Assembly (NCBI GenBank): GCA_900457075.1
Contig: UGYN01000002.1
Location: 2,294,001-2,358,000, forward strand
Direction: 5' to 3'
Origin: Serratia quinivorans
GTDB lineage: Bacteria > Pseudomonadota > Gammaproteobacteria > Enterobacterales > Enterobacteriaceae
Length of the DNA: 64,000 nucleotides
Numbering within the stretch: position 1 is the stretch's first letter; every line of letters starts with the position of its first letter. This document shows, in pieces, positions 23,102 through 32,903 of this stretch. A program made the translations under genes and the position numbers. Under the pieces are notes generated by a model that saw only the letters and a list, made by a program, of their open reading frames with translations, was not told the origin of the DNA and did not search any database.

Positions 23102-24229
23102 TTAATCCAGCAGCCGGTTATAAAGGGAGATCAGCTGTTCCGACAGGCGCGCCGGGGTAGCCGACATGATACGCGCTCTTGCTGCCTCACCCATGGCGGA
23201 GCCCAGGGCCTGGCGTGGTAGCGCTACGATCGCCGCGACCAGCGCGGGGACATCAAGGGCATCGGTAACAAAGCCATTTTGCCCCTGAGTGATAAACTCC
23301 GAGCCGCCGCAGGTGGTGCTGGTAATGACCGGCAAACCGCAGGACATGGCTTCCAGAATCACGTTGGGGAACGGATCGTACAACGTGGGCAGCAACAGCG
23401 CATCGGCGGTCTGATAGAACGGCAGCGTTTGTTTCTGCACCCCCATAAATCGCACCCGATCGCTGCAGCCCAGTGATTGCGCCAGCGCCTGATAACGTTT
23501 TTCCGCCTTATCCTTACCTACCACCAGCAGATAGCTGTCGGTCGCTGCGACGGCACGGATGGCAGCGGCCAGCCCTTTGCGTTCAAAACCGGAACCGACA
23601 AAAACCAGGCAGTGAGCCTGCTGCGGGATCTGATACTGCAGACGCAACTGCTGGCGTAGTTCGGCATCGGCGGGCGGAAATTTTTGATTATCAATGGCAT
23701 TGTAGATCACCGTGATTTTATCGGCGGGGACTCCGAAGTCATCGATGATTTCCTGCTTAATCATTTCGGCATTGCAGATAACGGCCTTCAGCTCCGGCGC
23801 AGCGTACATTGCCCGTTCTGCGCACATCACGTAACGGTGATAGCGATTGGAGAACAGCCATTTACGACGCCACTCCGGCAACAAACGAGCCCGCTGCAGT
23901 AACCAGCGGCGATGTACGCCATCACCGGCGCGGTAAATATCGCAGCCTGGAATGCGTTCATGGCTTTGTACCAGATCGAAGTTTTCTTTCTGCCACAGTG
24001 CTCTGGCCGCTTCGGCAAAGCCACGTTCACGGCTGATGCGGCCGAATTTTAGCGGGTTACACAGGTGGATATGCCAGTTTGGATTAGCGTCACCCTGCCA
24101 TTCGCGGGTGATAACGTTCAGGTCGAGGTCCTGTTGTTCCAGCGCCTCAAGGGCGCGGGAAACGAAACGCTCAGCGCCACCGTCCGGGCGGTATTTTTGG
24201 CGAACGATCGCCAAACGAAATGCTTTCAT
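23102..24229 (-). CDS. wabG: GT4 glycosyltransferase, WabG-like (outer-core galacturonosyltransferase)
   Basis: Family 4 glycosyltransferase of 375 aa resembling WaaG/WabG: MKAFRLAIVRQKYRPDGGAE at the start, SHERIPGCDIYRAGDGVHR near 90 and the donor-site signature DPFPNVILEAMSCGLPVI near 285. In E. coli the homologue WaaG adds glucose to heptose II; in Klebsiella and Serratia WabG adds galacturonic acid at the same place. I prefer WabG because of the surrounding wabH/wabN-type genes. It overlaps waaQ by 4 bp and lies 2 bp from wabH, so the three form one unit. Confidence 0.78.
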   Translation of the reverse strand: MKAFRLAIVRQKYRPDGGAERFVSRALEALEQQDLDLNVITREWQGDANPNWHIHLCNPLKFGRISRERGFAEAARALWQKENFDLVQSHERIPGCDIYRAGDGVHRRWLLQRARLLPEWRRKWLFSNRYHRYVMCAERAMYAAPELKAVICNAEMIKQEIIDDFGVPADKITVIYNAIDNQKFPPADAELRQQLRLQYQIPQQAHCLVFVGSGFERKGLAAAIRAVAATDSYLLVVGKDKAEKRYQALAQSLGCSDRVRFMGVQKQTLPFYQTADALLLPTLYDPFPNVILEAMSCGLPVITSTTCGGSEFITQGQNGFVTDALDVPALVAAIVALPRQALGSAMGEAARARIMSATPARLSEQLISLYNRLLD

Positions 24230-25308
24230 GCAAGCTGGCTCCGCGCGGCTGCAATCACCGCGTCTGTAGGAATAAGGTCCAGATAACGTTCATCGGTGCC
24301 GGTATCGATGGCGTCCGGATCGGGTAAGTCGCCGTAGTCTCCGGCCCATATCACGTTGCCAATGACCTGCCAGGGGCGCCAGAACACCAGTTTGGAAGGG
24401 CCAAACAGTGCGATGCAGGGGGTCTGCAGCGCCGCGGCCATGTGCATAGGCACCGAATCTACGCCGATAAACAGTTTAGCGTGGTCGATCAGGGCGGCCA
24501 GTTGCCTCAACGTCAGTTGACCCGCCAGCGAAATTACGCCCTGTGGCGGGCAGAGTGCCAAGATGCGCTCCACCATTTCACGTTCTTTTGCGTCCGGCCC
24601 GGAGGTGACCACCAATTGGTGACCATCGGCCTGTAACGCGCTGATAGTAGCCGCCATTTTTTCTTCGCTCCAGCATTTGAAGAACCAGCGGGAAGTGGGC
24701 TGCACCACAATAAAATCACCGCTAATGCCCTGTTGCTGCAACAACTGTTCGCAGGTCTGCCAGTCCTGCGGCGGGTAGCCCATGGTCACCTGTTGGCTAA
24801 TATTTGGCAGGTTGAGTGGTTCTAACAGTGACAGGTTCTGTTCAACCGTATGCAACCGGGCGTGATCGCTCACCGGTACCAAATGGGTATGACAATGGCG
24901 CCATAAGAAGCCCTGACGTTTGGGAAAATCGAACCCCAGACGAATACGCGCGCCGGTCAACCTGGAGAGCAGGGCGCTGCGCCACTGATCGGCCAGATTG
25001 ACCACCAGATCGTAACTTTGGGCCTTGAGCTGCCGAATCAGGTTAAGTTCATGGCGCAGATGCGCTTTAGTGCCCTGTTTTTTCCACTGGCGATCGATAG
25101 CGAAGACGTTTGTCAGAGCCGGGTGGCTGGCCAGCATCTCCTGGGTTTCTTTATACAGCAGTACGTCGATCTGCGCCTGCGGGTAATTTTGCCGCAGGGT
25201 ATTGATGACCGGTGTGATCAGCAACATGTCGCCGTGGTGGCGAAGTTTAACGATCAGAATACGCTGTATCGAGGTATCAGGAGCAAGGGCTGGCGCGTCG
25301 TTCATCAT
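24226..25308 (-). CDS. waaQ: LPS heptosyltransferase III (WaaQ)
   Basis: GT9 ADP-heptose transferase of 360 aa that adds the branching heptose III to heptose II. Motifs: ILIVKLRHHGDMLLITPVI near 18, VVQPTSRWFFKCWSEEKMA near 192 and the donor-binding segment FIGVDSVPMHMAAALQTPC near 275. First gene of waaQ-wabG-wabH, as in other enterobacteria. I looked for the ops/JUMPstart element (GGCGGTAGCG) that precedes waaQ in E. coli and did not find it in the 212 bp shared with the divergent wabN. Confidence 0.88.
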   Translation of the reverse strand: MMNDAPALAPDTSIQRILIVKLRHHGDMLLITPVINTLRQNYPQAQIDVLLYKETQEMLASHPALTNVFAIDRQWKKQGTKAHLRHELNLIRQLKAQSYDLVVNLADQWRSALLSRLTGARIRLGFDFPKRQGFLWRHCHTHLVPVSDHARLHTVEQNLSLLEPLNLPNISQQVTMGYPPQDWQTCEQLLQQQGISGDFIVVQPTSRWFFKCWSEEKMAATISALQADGHQLVVTSGPDAKEREMVERILALCPPQGVISLAGQLTLRQLAALIDHAKLFIGVDSVPMHMAAALQTPCIALFGPSKLVFWRPWQVIGNVIWAGDYGDLPDPDAIDTGTDERYLDLIPTDAVIAAARSQLA

Positions 25309-25520
25309 GAGTCGCTTTCAGGGAAACCAATCTTTGATTCTAAATGACCCGATCGCATGTGGCTACTGTTGCTCGGTTTTCTTGCCGCGAAGCGAAAAAA
25401 TAGCGTAGAGGAGAGACAAAAGGCCTTCAACGTTGTCCAAACCAGGCAGCGAAGTCGTTTGCCCTGGCGAAACGCCCTGCGTAACATAATGTATATCTAT
25501 GGATATCAGGCTTTCTATTT

Positions 25521-26477
25521 ATGACCAAACCGGCATTTCTCATCACCATTGATACCGAAGGCGACAATCTGTGGCAAAACCACGATCGTATTTCGACCGA
25601 AAACACGCGCTTTTTGCCGCGCTTTCAGGCGTTGTGTGAGAAATATGGCTTTAAGCCGGTGTACCTCACCAACTACGAAATGGCGGTGGATGCAGAGTAT
25701 GTCGAGTTCGCCCGTGATGTGATTGCGCGTAATACCGGGGAAGTTGGCATGCATCTGCATGCCTGGAACAGTCCGCCGCTGACGCCATTAACCGACGACG
25801 ACTGGCGACATAAACCCTATCTGATCGAATACCCGGCCGATCAAATCCGCGCCAAGGTCGATCATATGACCAAACTGCTGGAAGACAGCTTCCAGACCAA
25901 GATGCTCAGCCACCGTGCCGGGCGCTGGGCTTTTAATGAATACTATGCGGCTTTGCTGCTGGAATATGGCTATCAGGTGGATTGCTCGGTGACGCCGCGA
26001 GTGAACTGGCAATATTCACCGGGTAATCCACAAGGCAACGGCGGTACCGACTACCGTAATTTCCCATCGCAGGCCTATTTTATCGATCCGGAAAATATCG
26101 CCAGGGCGGGTTCCTCACCGCTGCTGGAAGTGCCGATGAGCATTCAGTATAAGCATTCGGCACTGATGAATACGTTAAAGCAGGGTTACGATAGCCTGCG
26201 TGGCAAACAGCGTTCACCGTCGGTCAACTGGCTGCGGCCCAGCGGCGGTAATCTGGAAAAAATGAAGTCGGTGGCGGAGCGCTGTCTGGCGCAGGGGCAT
26301 GACTACGTTGAGTTTATGCTGCACTCGTCTGAGTTTATGCCTGGCGGCAGCCCGACCTTTAAAACGCAGCAGGATATTGAAGTGTTATATCGTGATTTGG
26401 AGCAGCTTTTTGCCTGGCTGCAGCAACGCACGGTGGGTATGACGTTGGCCGAATATTATCAACTTAAAGTGAACTGA
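25521..26477 (+). CDS. wabN: WabN-like core-LPS deacetylase
   Basis: 318 aa polysaccharide deacetylase-like protein, resembling WabN of Klebsiella and Serratia, which deacetylates the core GlcNAc to glucosamine. The N-terminal catalytic aspartate is in FLITIDTEGDNLW, and the probable metal-binding residues are in GEVGMHLHAWNSPP near 75 and LSHRAGRWAFNEYY near 132. Divergent from waaQ and followed 1 bp later by a GT9 gene, so co-transcribed with it. A WabH-like transferase two genes away would supply the substrate. Confidence 0.78.
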   Translation: MTKPAFLITIDTEGDNLWQNHDRISTENTRFLPRFQALCEKYGFKPVYLTNYEMAVDAEYVEFARDVIARNTGEVGMHLHAWNSPPLTPLTDDDWRHKPYLIEYPADQIRAKVDHMTKLLEDSFQTKMLSHRAGRWAFNEYYAALLLEYGYQVDCSVTPRVNWQYSPGNPQGNGGTDYRNFPSQAYFIDPENIARAGSSPLLEVPMSIQYKHSALMNTLKQGYDSLRGKQRSPSVNWLRPSGGNLEKMKSVAERCLAQGHDYVEFMLHSSEFMPGGSPTFKTQQDIEVLYRDLEQLFAWLQQRTVGMTLAEYYQLKVN

Positions 26478-26478
26478 G

Positions 26479-27570
26479 ATGTCGAAGCAATGGAAATTAA
26501 AGTTGGCGAATGCTTGTCTCCGACTTTATACAAAACTTGGTAGTAATTTTAAAGATAAGCGTTCGTTTGATAAAAGCCGTGAGTTTGATCGTATCGCTAT
26601 TTTCTCGACAACCGCGCTGGGCGATTTGATGTTTAATACTCCGGCGATTCGCGCTATCCATGAACGCTATCCCGCTGCGGAGATTACTCTGGTTTCAAGT
26701 CACAAGAATAGAGGTCTGGTAGGAACTAGTCCTTATTTCAGTAGTGTGATTTATTGGGATCACAAAGCAAAAGATATGCTCAGCGTGATCTGCCAGTTGA
26801 AGAAAAAAAGACCGCAACTGGCAATAATTCTGCACTCTAAAGCGCCTTATGATGTCATCACTGCGATATTCGCGGGTTGTGAATACGTATTTAAGGACGT
26901 CTATAAGAACGATTTGGCGGGCATGGACCAGTGGCTGACGGGCATTAGCATTCGTGGCAAGGATCATTTGATTCAGCGTAAACTGGAGCTAGTGGGGTTA
27001 TTAGGCTGTGCTACTGATAACCGAGAAATGTTTATCCCTGTAGATTTTCCGCAACAGCAAAAACAGCTGAATAAAATTGTGGTGGGCTTCCAAATGGGGG
27101 CTTCTGAATCACTACGTTGTTGGCCGGTGGCCAGATTTGTCGGCTTGGCAAAAATGCTGCTGGCGCATTCTCCAGATTACAGTATCGCCCTGATTGGAAC
27201 GCCGAAAGAACAAGATATTGAGTGTGAATTTATGGCGGGGTTAACGGCGGAAGAGCGAGAGCGAGTGGTCAGCTATATTGGGAAAACTACCTTACCACAA
27301 CTGTTGGCCGTGATGAAAAATATGGACGTACTGGTTACCGGCGATACCGGTCCGTTACATCTGGCTATTGCGTTGAAAACGAGAACTGTCAGCCTGTTTG
27401 CGAGTGCGAATCCAGAACAAACGGGGCCCTATCAGAATCCTGAACTTCATCGGGTGATACACGTGCCGGTAGAAACACAGCCGCTGGGAGCAGAACAACG
27501 TTATCAACCCTTAAGCATCATCACCAGTCATGAGGTGATGGAGAAGGTAATAAAGGTGCTCGGTGAATAG
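26479..27570 (+). CDS. GT9 heptosyltransferase-family LPS core protein
   Basis: 363 aa, GT9-type glycosyltransferase. Visible are FDRIAIFSTTALGDLMFNTP near 36, VGFQMGASESLRCWP near 200 and the donor-site segment VTGDTGPLHLAIALKTRTVSL near 285. Its start lies 1 bp after wabN, so they are probably translated together. The gene is noticeably more AT-rich and less biased in codon use than waaC/waaF, which suggests transfer. It probably adds an outer-core heptose; acceptor unknown. Confidence 0.75.
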   Translation: MSKQWKLKLANACLRLYTKLGSNFKDKRSFDKSREFDRIAIFSTTALGDLMFNTPAIRAIHERYPAAEITLVSSHKNRGLVGTSPYFSSVIYWDHKAKDMLSVICQLKKKRPQLAIILHSKAPYDVITAIFAGCEYVFKDVYKNDLAGMDQWLTGISIRGKDHLIQRKLELVGLLGCATDNREMFIPVDFPQQQKQLNKIVVGFQMGASESLRCWPVARFVGLAKMLLAHSPDYSIALIGTPKEQDIECEFMAGLTAEERERVVSYIGKTTLPQLLAVMKNMDVLVTGDTGPLHLAIALKTRTVSLFASANPEQTGPYQNPELHRVIHVPVETQPLGAEQRYQPLSIITSHEVMEKVIKVLGE

Positions 27571-27596
27571 TTAAAGGTATCGATAATTATACCGGC

Positions 27597-27629
27597 ATAG
27601 CGCCATCATTTATAATGATGGCGCTATTT
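27597..27629. terminator. Bidirectional terminator between the GT9 gene and waaL
   Basis: Perfect 14 bp inverted repeat (ATAGCGCCATCATT/AATGATGGCGCTAT) with a TAT loop, between convergent genes and followed by a short T-stretch on the plus strand. Confidence 0.8.
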
Positions 27630-27634
27630 GTCCA

Positions 27635-28804
27635 TTACGGTAGGTGAGATTTCAGTCTGGTGGACATAATGACGCCCAAAGGGAACCAGAATAGATACCA
27701 TGATTCAGATGGGTTACCTACGATGAACATGCCCTGCGAGGTATAAAATAGCAGCATGAAAATAAACAGCGCTGCTTCCAATCGCATGCCGTTGTGCCGG
27801 CGTCGCAGTGTTAATATGCAGCCATAGCCCAAAACCGCGAATAACATACCCAATCCGACTAGACCACCCTTCAGTAATGACCCCAAATAAAGGCTGTGTG
27901 TAGTGGTTATATTTTCACCAGAGTAATTGGTGAAGGCCAGCTCTGAATTGAAACCATAACCAAAATAAGGTGCTTGGCTTACCAGGTCGAAAGTATGAAG
28001 CCAGATGCTAAAACGTAAGAAACTCTGCACATGTATCTCTTCAAAACGGGCTAACACTAATTGCCCAATTTCGGATGAAATAATAGTTATCCCAATGGCT
28101 ATCAAGGCAATGAAAAAACAGGCGACATGTTTGAGTCTCAAGTGTTTATAGGGTAATACCACCAGCATCGCAATCAGTAAGGAAAGCACGGGCCCACGGC
28201 TTTGAGTGAGCAACATCGTGCCTAAAAATATTGGAATGGTGAGCAAAATCATCCGACTCTTTTTTTCGCGAAATATGATCAGGCTTAGTATCACCCCGAT
28301 TCCGGCTAACCCTGCCAGATCAATCACATTTTCTGGGCCTGGATTACTTTTTGATACTTGTCTGCTGATCAAGATATCGTGATAATCAAAAGTGATTGAG
28401 AACAGGCACAGGCTCGCCAACCCTAAAATAACAAATGTAAACAATAAGTTACGTTGATTCCCATTAAGTATGGATATCAGCATGGCTAAATAAATTAACA
28501 GGTAAACGCTGTGCGTCAGGGTTGATTCGATATTGGCAGGATCGTTTGACCACAGGTTGCTAAAAGAAAAGTAAAGAAGCATTGCAGCAGTAAGACCCAG
28601 GCCGCGACGGATTTCATTGCTGCGGAAGAAAGTCAGCCGAAAGTCTTTATTGAAATAAAGAGTAATGACGAAAAAAATAGCTGAAAGATGAAATAAATTA
28701 TTAACTTTCGTATAGCTATAGAAAATAGCGCTGAAAAATGAAAAAAGGAAAAAAAATACTACATACAATTTTTGTACGTAGTAAGGGTTATTTGAATATT
28801 TCAT
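27635..28804 (-). CDS. waaL: O-antigen ligase-like protein (WaaL)
   Basis: 389 aa, about 10-12 hydrophobic segments with a long loop near 290-340. This is the topology of Wzy_C/WaaL proteins, which attach O-antigen to the lipid A-core at the periplasmic face. Conserved arginine in LLTQSRGPVLSLLIA and a histidine in TTHSLYLGSLLKGGLVGLGM fit known catalytic positions. I chose the ATG at 28804, which overlaps the end of the WaaZ-like gene by 17 bp (translational coupling); an earlier in-frame start at 28843 is less likely. Very AT-rich compared with the flanks. Sequence alone cannot exclude a Wzy polymerase. Confidence 0.75.
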   Translation of the reverse strand: MKYSNNPYYVQKLYVVFFFLFSFFSAIFYSYTKVNNLFHLSAIFFVITLYFNKDFRLTFFRSNEIRRGLGLTAAMLLYFSFSNLWSNDPANIESTLTHSVYLLIYLAMLISILNGNQRNLLFTFVILGLASLCLFSITFDYHDILISRQVSKSNPGPENVIDLAGLAGIGVILSLIIFREKKSRMILLTIPIFLGTMLLTQSRGPVLSLLIAMLVVLPYKHLRLKHVACFFIALIAIGITIISSEIGQLVLARFEEIHVQSFLRFSIWLHTFDLVSQAPYFGYGFNSELAFTNYSGENITTTHSLYLGSLLKGGLVGLGMLFAVLGYGCILTLRRRHNGMRLEAALFIFMLLFYTSQGMFIVGNPSESWYLFWFPLGVIMSTRLKSHLP

Positions 28805-29690
28805 CCGGGTCGACCTTGTCGAAAATATCATTACTGATAGCACTGGTGATGGAAAGGTTTTTTATAATAATATTCTTGGCCTTCATCAATTTGCTGGCAT
28901 GGCTGAAAGAAGGCATAACTTGCACGGTAACCTTGTTTTCGAGCTGAGTTGGCAATTTATTATCTGCAGCCTCATAAAATCGCGGCTGGTGGAAGTTATT
29001 CATATCCAGCCCAATAATATACAACCGTTCAAAACCTAAGAAAGTCAGGATCTGTAAAGCCCAGTAAGCTACTGTTCCAGCGTCGAAGACGCCGCTGCGA
29101 ATATCATGATTGAAGGCAATATCCTTTCGTTCAGTGGCGAAAATGACATCACGATTATCTTGGTAGACTGACCAGAGTTCATCATTGGTAATTTTGGGTT
29201 GATAGATTTTGAATGCAGCGTCCTCTATCACCGCAAGACGGCATTTCACTCGCTCCAGCCCGAACCTGTCGATGATCTTAGCCACGCTGTGCACCGTGGT
29301 AAACAGCGTCAGCCGTTGATCATCGATAATATCGCTGATGATCTCCGGTTTTTGATCTATAAACCCAATATCGACAATGACATAAAATCTAAAATCCACT
29401 CGATCGTGCAGAAAATAAGCACCATTGACGCCCATTGCTGGCATGCTCGGAAATTTTTCCAAGCGAAGATTTTTCACCGACGGACCGGTGGCTGTTAGCA
29501 AGATATCACCAGCGAATTGTCCCTTTAAATCGGCTAACTGTTCTAGCGGCACATGTTGCTTTTTGTACCGTAGTTCGACGATTTCTCCGCTGGCAGCGCG
29601 TTTAATCTTTACGTAGGGCCAGAGATTTTCGTTATGCCGAAAAGGACGAGTATGAGTATAGCGATATATCTGCTTGAAGAATGTTCCCAT
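28788..29690 (-). CDS. WaaZ-like core biosynthesis protein
   Basis: 300 aa, cytoplasmic. The fold pattern resembles E. coli WaaZ and DUF115-type proteins: ILLTATGPSVKN near 64, AMGVNGAYFLHDRVDFRFYV near 85, and GTVAYWALQILTFLGFERLY with GLDMNNFHQPRFYE near 225-250. In E. coli, WaaZ is needed for adding a third Kdo to the inner core. That role is possible here but the similarity is remote and I judged it from memory. The start is 1 bp from waaC and the end overlaps waaL, so it is in the hldD-waaF-waaC-waaL unit. AT-rich. Confidence 0.6.
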   Translation of the reverse strand: MGTFFKQIYRYTHTRPFRHNENLWPYVKIKRAASGEIVELRYKKQHVPLEQLADLKGQFAGDILLTATGPSVKNLRLEKFPSMPAMGVNGAYFLHDRVDFRFYVIVDIGFIDQKPEIISDIIDDQRLTLFTTVHSVAKIIDRFGLERVKCRLAVIEDAAFKIYQPKITNDELWSVYQDNRDVIFATERKDIAFNHDIRSGVFDAGTVAYWALQILTFLGFERLYIIGLDMNNFHQPRFYEAADNKLPTQLENKVTVQVMPSFSHASKLMKAKNIIIKNLSITSAISNDIFDKVDPDEIFK

Positions 29691-30661
29691 TATACGGTCA
29701 TCCTTTCACAAATGAGCTCAGCAACTTTTTGTGCAGTAATGTCCGCCATACTGTTGCCATGAGTGGGACGGCAGGCAAACTGATTCTGACCGTAACCACC
29801 GATCAATCCTGGATCGGTGGGGCCGAACAGCGTGATGTTCGGCCTGTCTAGCGCGGCGGTCAGGTGGCTGAGGCCGGTATCAACCGAGACCACGCATTTC
29901 GCACCGGCCAGCACTTCGGCCACCTGCTGCAGGCTGAGCTTGGGTAAAACCTCGACGTGCGGAAAACCTTCTGCCAAACGCAGTGCGCGTTGACGCTCGT
30001 GCTCTGCGCCCCACGGCAGTTTGATCTTCAAACCGGTTGGCTCAGTTAACGCAATCAGCGCACGCCAGTGTGTTTCCGGCCAGTGTTTCTCATCGCGAGT
30101 GGTAGCATGTAAAAACACCAGATACTGGCCGGCATCGGCCGGCAGATGGCTGAGAAAACGGGCCGCAATGGCGTAATCGCCGACGCTGTCGGGTTTTTCG
30201 TAGCCCAGACTTTTGGCGAACAGCTCGCGCGTACGCTCAACGGCATGTTGCTGTTTGTCGATATCGTAGCGGTGGTTGTAGAACCAGCTGGCGAAGGGCT
30301 CACGGGCGCTTTTGCTGTCCTGACCGTGTTTGCTGCCTTTGGCGATGCGGGTGATCAGTGCGGCGCTTTTGATTAGCCCCTGGGCGTCGATCACCGCGTC
30401 GTAATTTCGTTCCTGCACCACACGTTTAAAGTCGCAGCGTTGCTGGCGAGTTTCGCTGCCGAACCAGTTTTTTCGCCAGCGGCGGATTGCCACCGGGATC
30501 ACGCGGTCTACCGCCGGATGCCAGGTGGGAATTTGGCTGAAACCTTCCTCTACCACCCAGTCAAAGCGAATGCCGGGGATCGCCCGCATGGCGTCGGTTA
30601 ACGCCGGCAGCGTATGGAGTACATCTCCCATGGAGGAAGTTTTTACAATCAACACCTGCAT
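29690..30661 (-). CDS. waaC: LPS heptosyltransferase I (WaaC)
   Basis: Transfers the first L,D-heptose from ADP-heptose to Kdo2-lipid A. 323 aa, GT9. MQVLIVKTSSMGDVLHTLPA is the typical N-terminus with the catalytic Asp13, and KLPWGAEHERQRA near 193, then VSVDTGLSHLTAALDRPNITL near 260, form the donor site. It is 2 bp downstream of waaF and 1 bp overlaps the WaaZ-like gene. GC content returns to the genome norm here, marking the edge of the AT-rich segment. Confidence 0.96.
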   Translation of the reverse strand: MQVLIVKTSSMGDVLHTLPALTDAMRAIPGIRFDWVVEEGFSQIPTWHPAVDRVIPVAIRRWRKNWFGSETRQQRCDFKRVVQERNYDAVIDAQGLIKSAALITRIAKGSKHGQDSKSAREPFASWFYNHRYDIDKQQHAVERTRELFAKSLGYEKPDSVGDYAIAARFLSHLPADAGQYLVFLHATTRDEKHWPETHWRALIALTEPTGLKIKLPWGAEHERQRALRLAEGFPHVEVLPKLSLQQVAEVLAGAKCVVSVDTGLSHLTAALDRPNITLFGPTDPGLIGGYGQNQFACRPTHGNSMADITAQKVAELICERMTV

Positions 30662-30663
30662 GT

Positions 30664-31710
30664 TTATTCCTCGCTGGCGGCAAGTAACGGCGTCAGCGCG
30701 TCCAACACCTGCTGTGGCTGAATATCGATCAGGCTCTGATGATAACCCTGCTCGGCATCGCCTTTGCGTATCTTATGGTAACCGCTTATTAAGCGGATCA
30801 CTTTGGCCTTGTCGGACAGCGGCGGCGTGAAGTCCGGGCTGCTTGGGCCGTACAAGGCAATCAGCGGCTTATTTAACGCGGCTGCTACGTGCATCAAACC
30901 TGAGTCGTTACTGACCACGGCCGAACAGGAAGCCAGCAGGATCACCGCTTGCTCAAGCTGGGTTTCCCCGGCCAGATTCATGCAAAAGCCACGGGAGTCA
31001 TCATCCAGCGCGGCCCGTATCTGCTCACCCGCTTCATTATCCTTGGCGGAGCCAAACAGGGCGATTTGATAACCCCGGTCGATCAGCTTCTGCGCCAGAG
31101 CGGCATAGTGATAGTGCGGCCAGCGTTTGGCCGGACCAAATTCGGCACCGGGGCAAAAGCCGATAATCGGCCGATGATCGGTCAGGTTGAAGGCGGCGGT
31201 AGTTTCGGCAATCTCTTCGTCGCTGACCTGCAGTTGCGGCCACAGTAGCGGCTGCGGCAGATCTTCGGCGCGCTGAATGCGTTGTTTATCGTAGGCCAGT
31301 GCCACGTAACGCTGCACCATCAGCGGGAAGGCGGCTTTGTCCAGCAAGCGAATATCATTCAGCACGCCATAGCGCATTTCCCCGCGCCAGCCGGTGCGTT
31401 GCGGCACCTTGGCAAAGAAGGGCACCAGCGCAGATTTGAACGAGTTCGGCAGCACATAGGCGCGATCGTAGCCGTTGGCTCGCAGGGCATGCCCCAGTCG
31501 TCGACGTTCACCGAGTGCCAGCGCACCATGGCCCAGTGGCATCGACAGGGCCTGATTGACCTCTGGCATGCGCGCCAGTAATGGACGACACCAGGCCGGT
31601 GCCATCACATCAATTTCTGCCGTCGGGTGCTCGGCCTTCAGGGTGCGGTAGAGACTTTGCGACATCATCATATCGCCAACCCAAGAAGGGCCGATAACCA
31701 GTATTTTCAT
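30664..31710 (-). CDS. waaF: LPS heptosyltransferase II (WaaF)
   Basis: Adds the second heptose of the LPS inner core. 348 aa, starting MKILVIGPSWVGDMMMSQSL, the family N-terminus. FCPGAEFGPAKRWPHYHY near 185 and VSNDSGLMHVAAALNKPLIALYGPSSP near 260-285 (the latter longer than a single motif) form the ADP-heptose site. Follows hldD by 23 bp and precedes waaC by 2 bp. Confidence 0.96.
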   Translation of the reverse strand: MKILVIGPSWVGDMMMSQSLYRTLKAEHPTAEIDVMAPAWCRPLLARMPEVNQALSMPLGHGALALGERRRLGHALRANGYDRAYVLPNSFKSALVPFFAKVPQRTGWRGEMRYGVLNDIRLLDKAAFPLMVQRYVALAYDKQRIQRAEDLPQPLLWPQLQVSDEEIAETTAAFNLTDHRPIIGFCPGAEFGPAKRWPHYHYAALAQKLIDRGYQIALFGSAKDNEAGEQIRAALDDDSRGFCMNLAGETQLEQAVILLASCSAVVSNDSGLMHVAAALNKPLIALYGPSSPDFTPPLSDKAKVIRLISGYHKIRKGDAEQGYHQSLIDIQPQQVLDALTPLLAASEE

Positions 31711-31733
31711 ACCCTACGTCAAATCCCTTCAGC

Positions 31734-32663
31734 TTAAGCGGTGCGGTTCAACCAGGCCATGTACTCTTTCACGCCTTCGGCGACCGTTTTGAACGGTGCG
31801 TCATAGCCGGCAGTGCGCAGTTTGGTCAGGTCGGCCTGAGTGAATGCCTGGTAGCGACCCTTCAGTTTTTCCGGGAACGGAATGTTTTCTACCGCACCTT
31901 TCTGGTGGAAGTCGACCACGGCATCGGCGACCGCCTGGAAGGTTTCCGCACGGCCGGTGCCGCAGTTGAAGATGCCGGATACGCCGCTTTTCAAGAACCA
32001 CAGGTTCACTGCCGCCACGTCGCCGACGTAGATGAAGTCACGCTTGAAGTCTTGACTGCCGTCGAACAGTTTTGGGTTCTCGCCACGGTTGATCTGGCCG
32101 TTCAGGTGGAACGCCACGCTGGCCATGCTGCCTTTGTGGCCTTCGCGCGGGCCGTAGACGTTGAAGTAACGGAAGCCGCAGATCTGTGATTCTGCCTCAG
32201 GCAGAATTTCACGGACATATTGGTCGAACAGGAATTTTGAGTAGCCGTAGACGTTCAGCGGTGCTTCAAATTGGCGCTCTTCGATAAATTCTTCGCGGCC
32301 GCCGTAGGTGGCAGCAGACGAGGCATACAGGAACGGGATCTCGCGTTCCAGGCAGTAGTGCAGCAGGTCTTTGGAGTACTGATAGTTATTGTCCATCATG
32401 TACTTGCCGTCCCACTCGGTGGTGGAAGAGCAGGCGCCCTCATGGAAGATGGCGTCGATTTCGCCCAGATCGTCACCGGCAATGATGTTGGCGATGAAAT
32501 CTTCTTTATCGATATAGTCGGCGATATCGAGATCGACCAGGTTGGCGAATTTGGTGCCGTCTTTCAGGTTATCTACCACCAGGATATCGCGATACCCTGT
32601 GTCATTCAGCGCCTTAATGATATTGCTGCCGATCATGCCGGCGCCACCAGTGACGATAATCAT
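31734..32663 (-). CDS. hldD: ADP-L-glycero-D-manno-heptose 6-epimerase
   Basis: Epimerises ADP-D,D-heptose to ADP-L,D-heptose, the donor for WaaC and WaaF. 309 aa. The Rossmann motif [18 protein letters not shown] is at the N-terminus, and the catalytic Y-x3-K is in [12 protein letters not shown] near 140. Start at 32663 rather than 32711, since the family begins MIIVTGGAG. First gene of the hldD-waaF-waaC-waaZ-like-waaL operon, so donor synthesis and transfer are made together. Divergent from kbl. Confidence 0.97.
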   Translation of the reverse strand: MIIVTGGAGMIGSNIIKALNDTGYRDILVVDNLKDGTKFANLVDLDIADYIDKEDFIANIIAGDDLGEIDAIFHEGACSSTTEWDGKYMMDNNYQYSKDLLHYCLEREIPFLYASSAATYGGREEFIEERQFEAPLNVYGYSKFLFDQYVREILPEAESQICGFRYFNVYGPREGHKGSMASVAFHLNGQINRGENPKLFDGSQDFKRDFIYVGDVAAVNLWFLKSGVSGIFNCGTGRAETFQAVADAVVDFHQKGAVENIPFPEKLKGRYQAFTQADLTKLRTAGYDAPFKTVAEGVKEYMAWLNRTA

Positions 32664-32903
32664 TGGGTTACCCCTGTTATTCTGCCCGGTGGGACAGGCT
32701 GTCCCACACACAATGTCGCTTATAATAGCATTTCATGTCGTCGCAAACATCGGACGGGCTCCGAATATCCCGCGTTGTCGAGTGCTGCAGCACTTTGCCG
32801 TGATATCTGCTGCAATTTTCATATTCTCTCCCGCAGATTCTCGTCAGTTTGGTTACAAATCAGTAAAATATGTTGAAAACAGACCAATCCTGGAGATAAC
32901 CGA

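Noticed and set aside
25309..25520. Search for an ops/JUMPstart element upstream of waaQ
   Set aside because: No GGCGGTAGCG-like sequence found on the minus strand, so RfaH control is not claimed.
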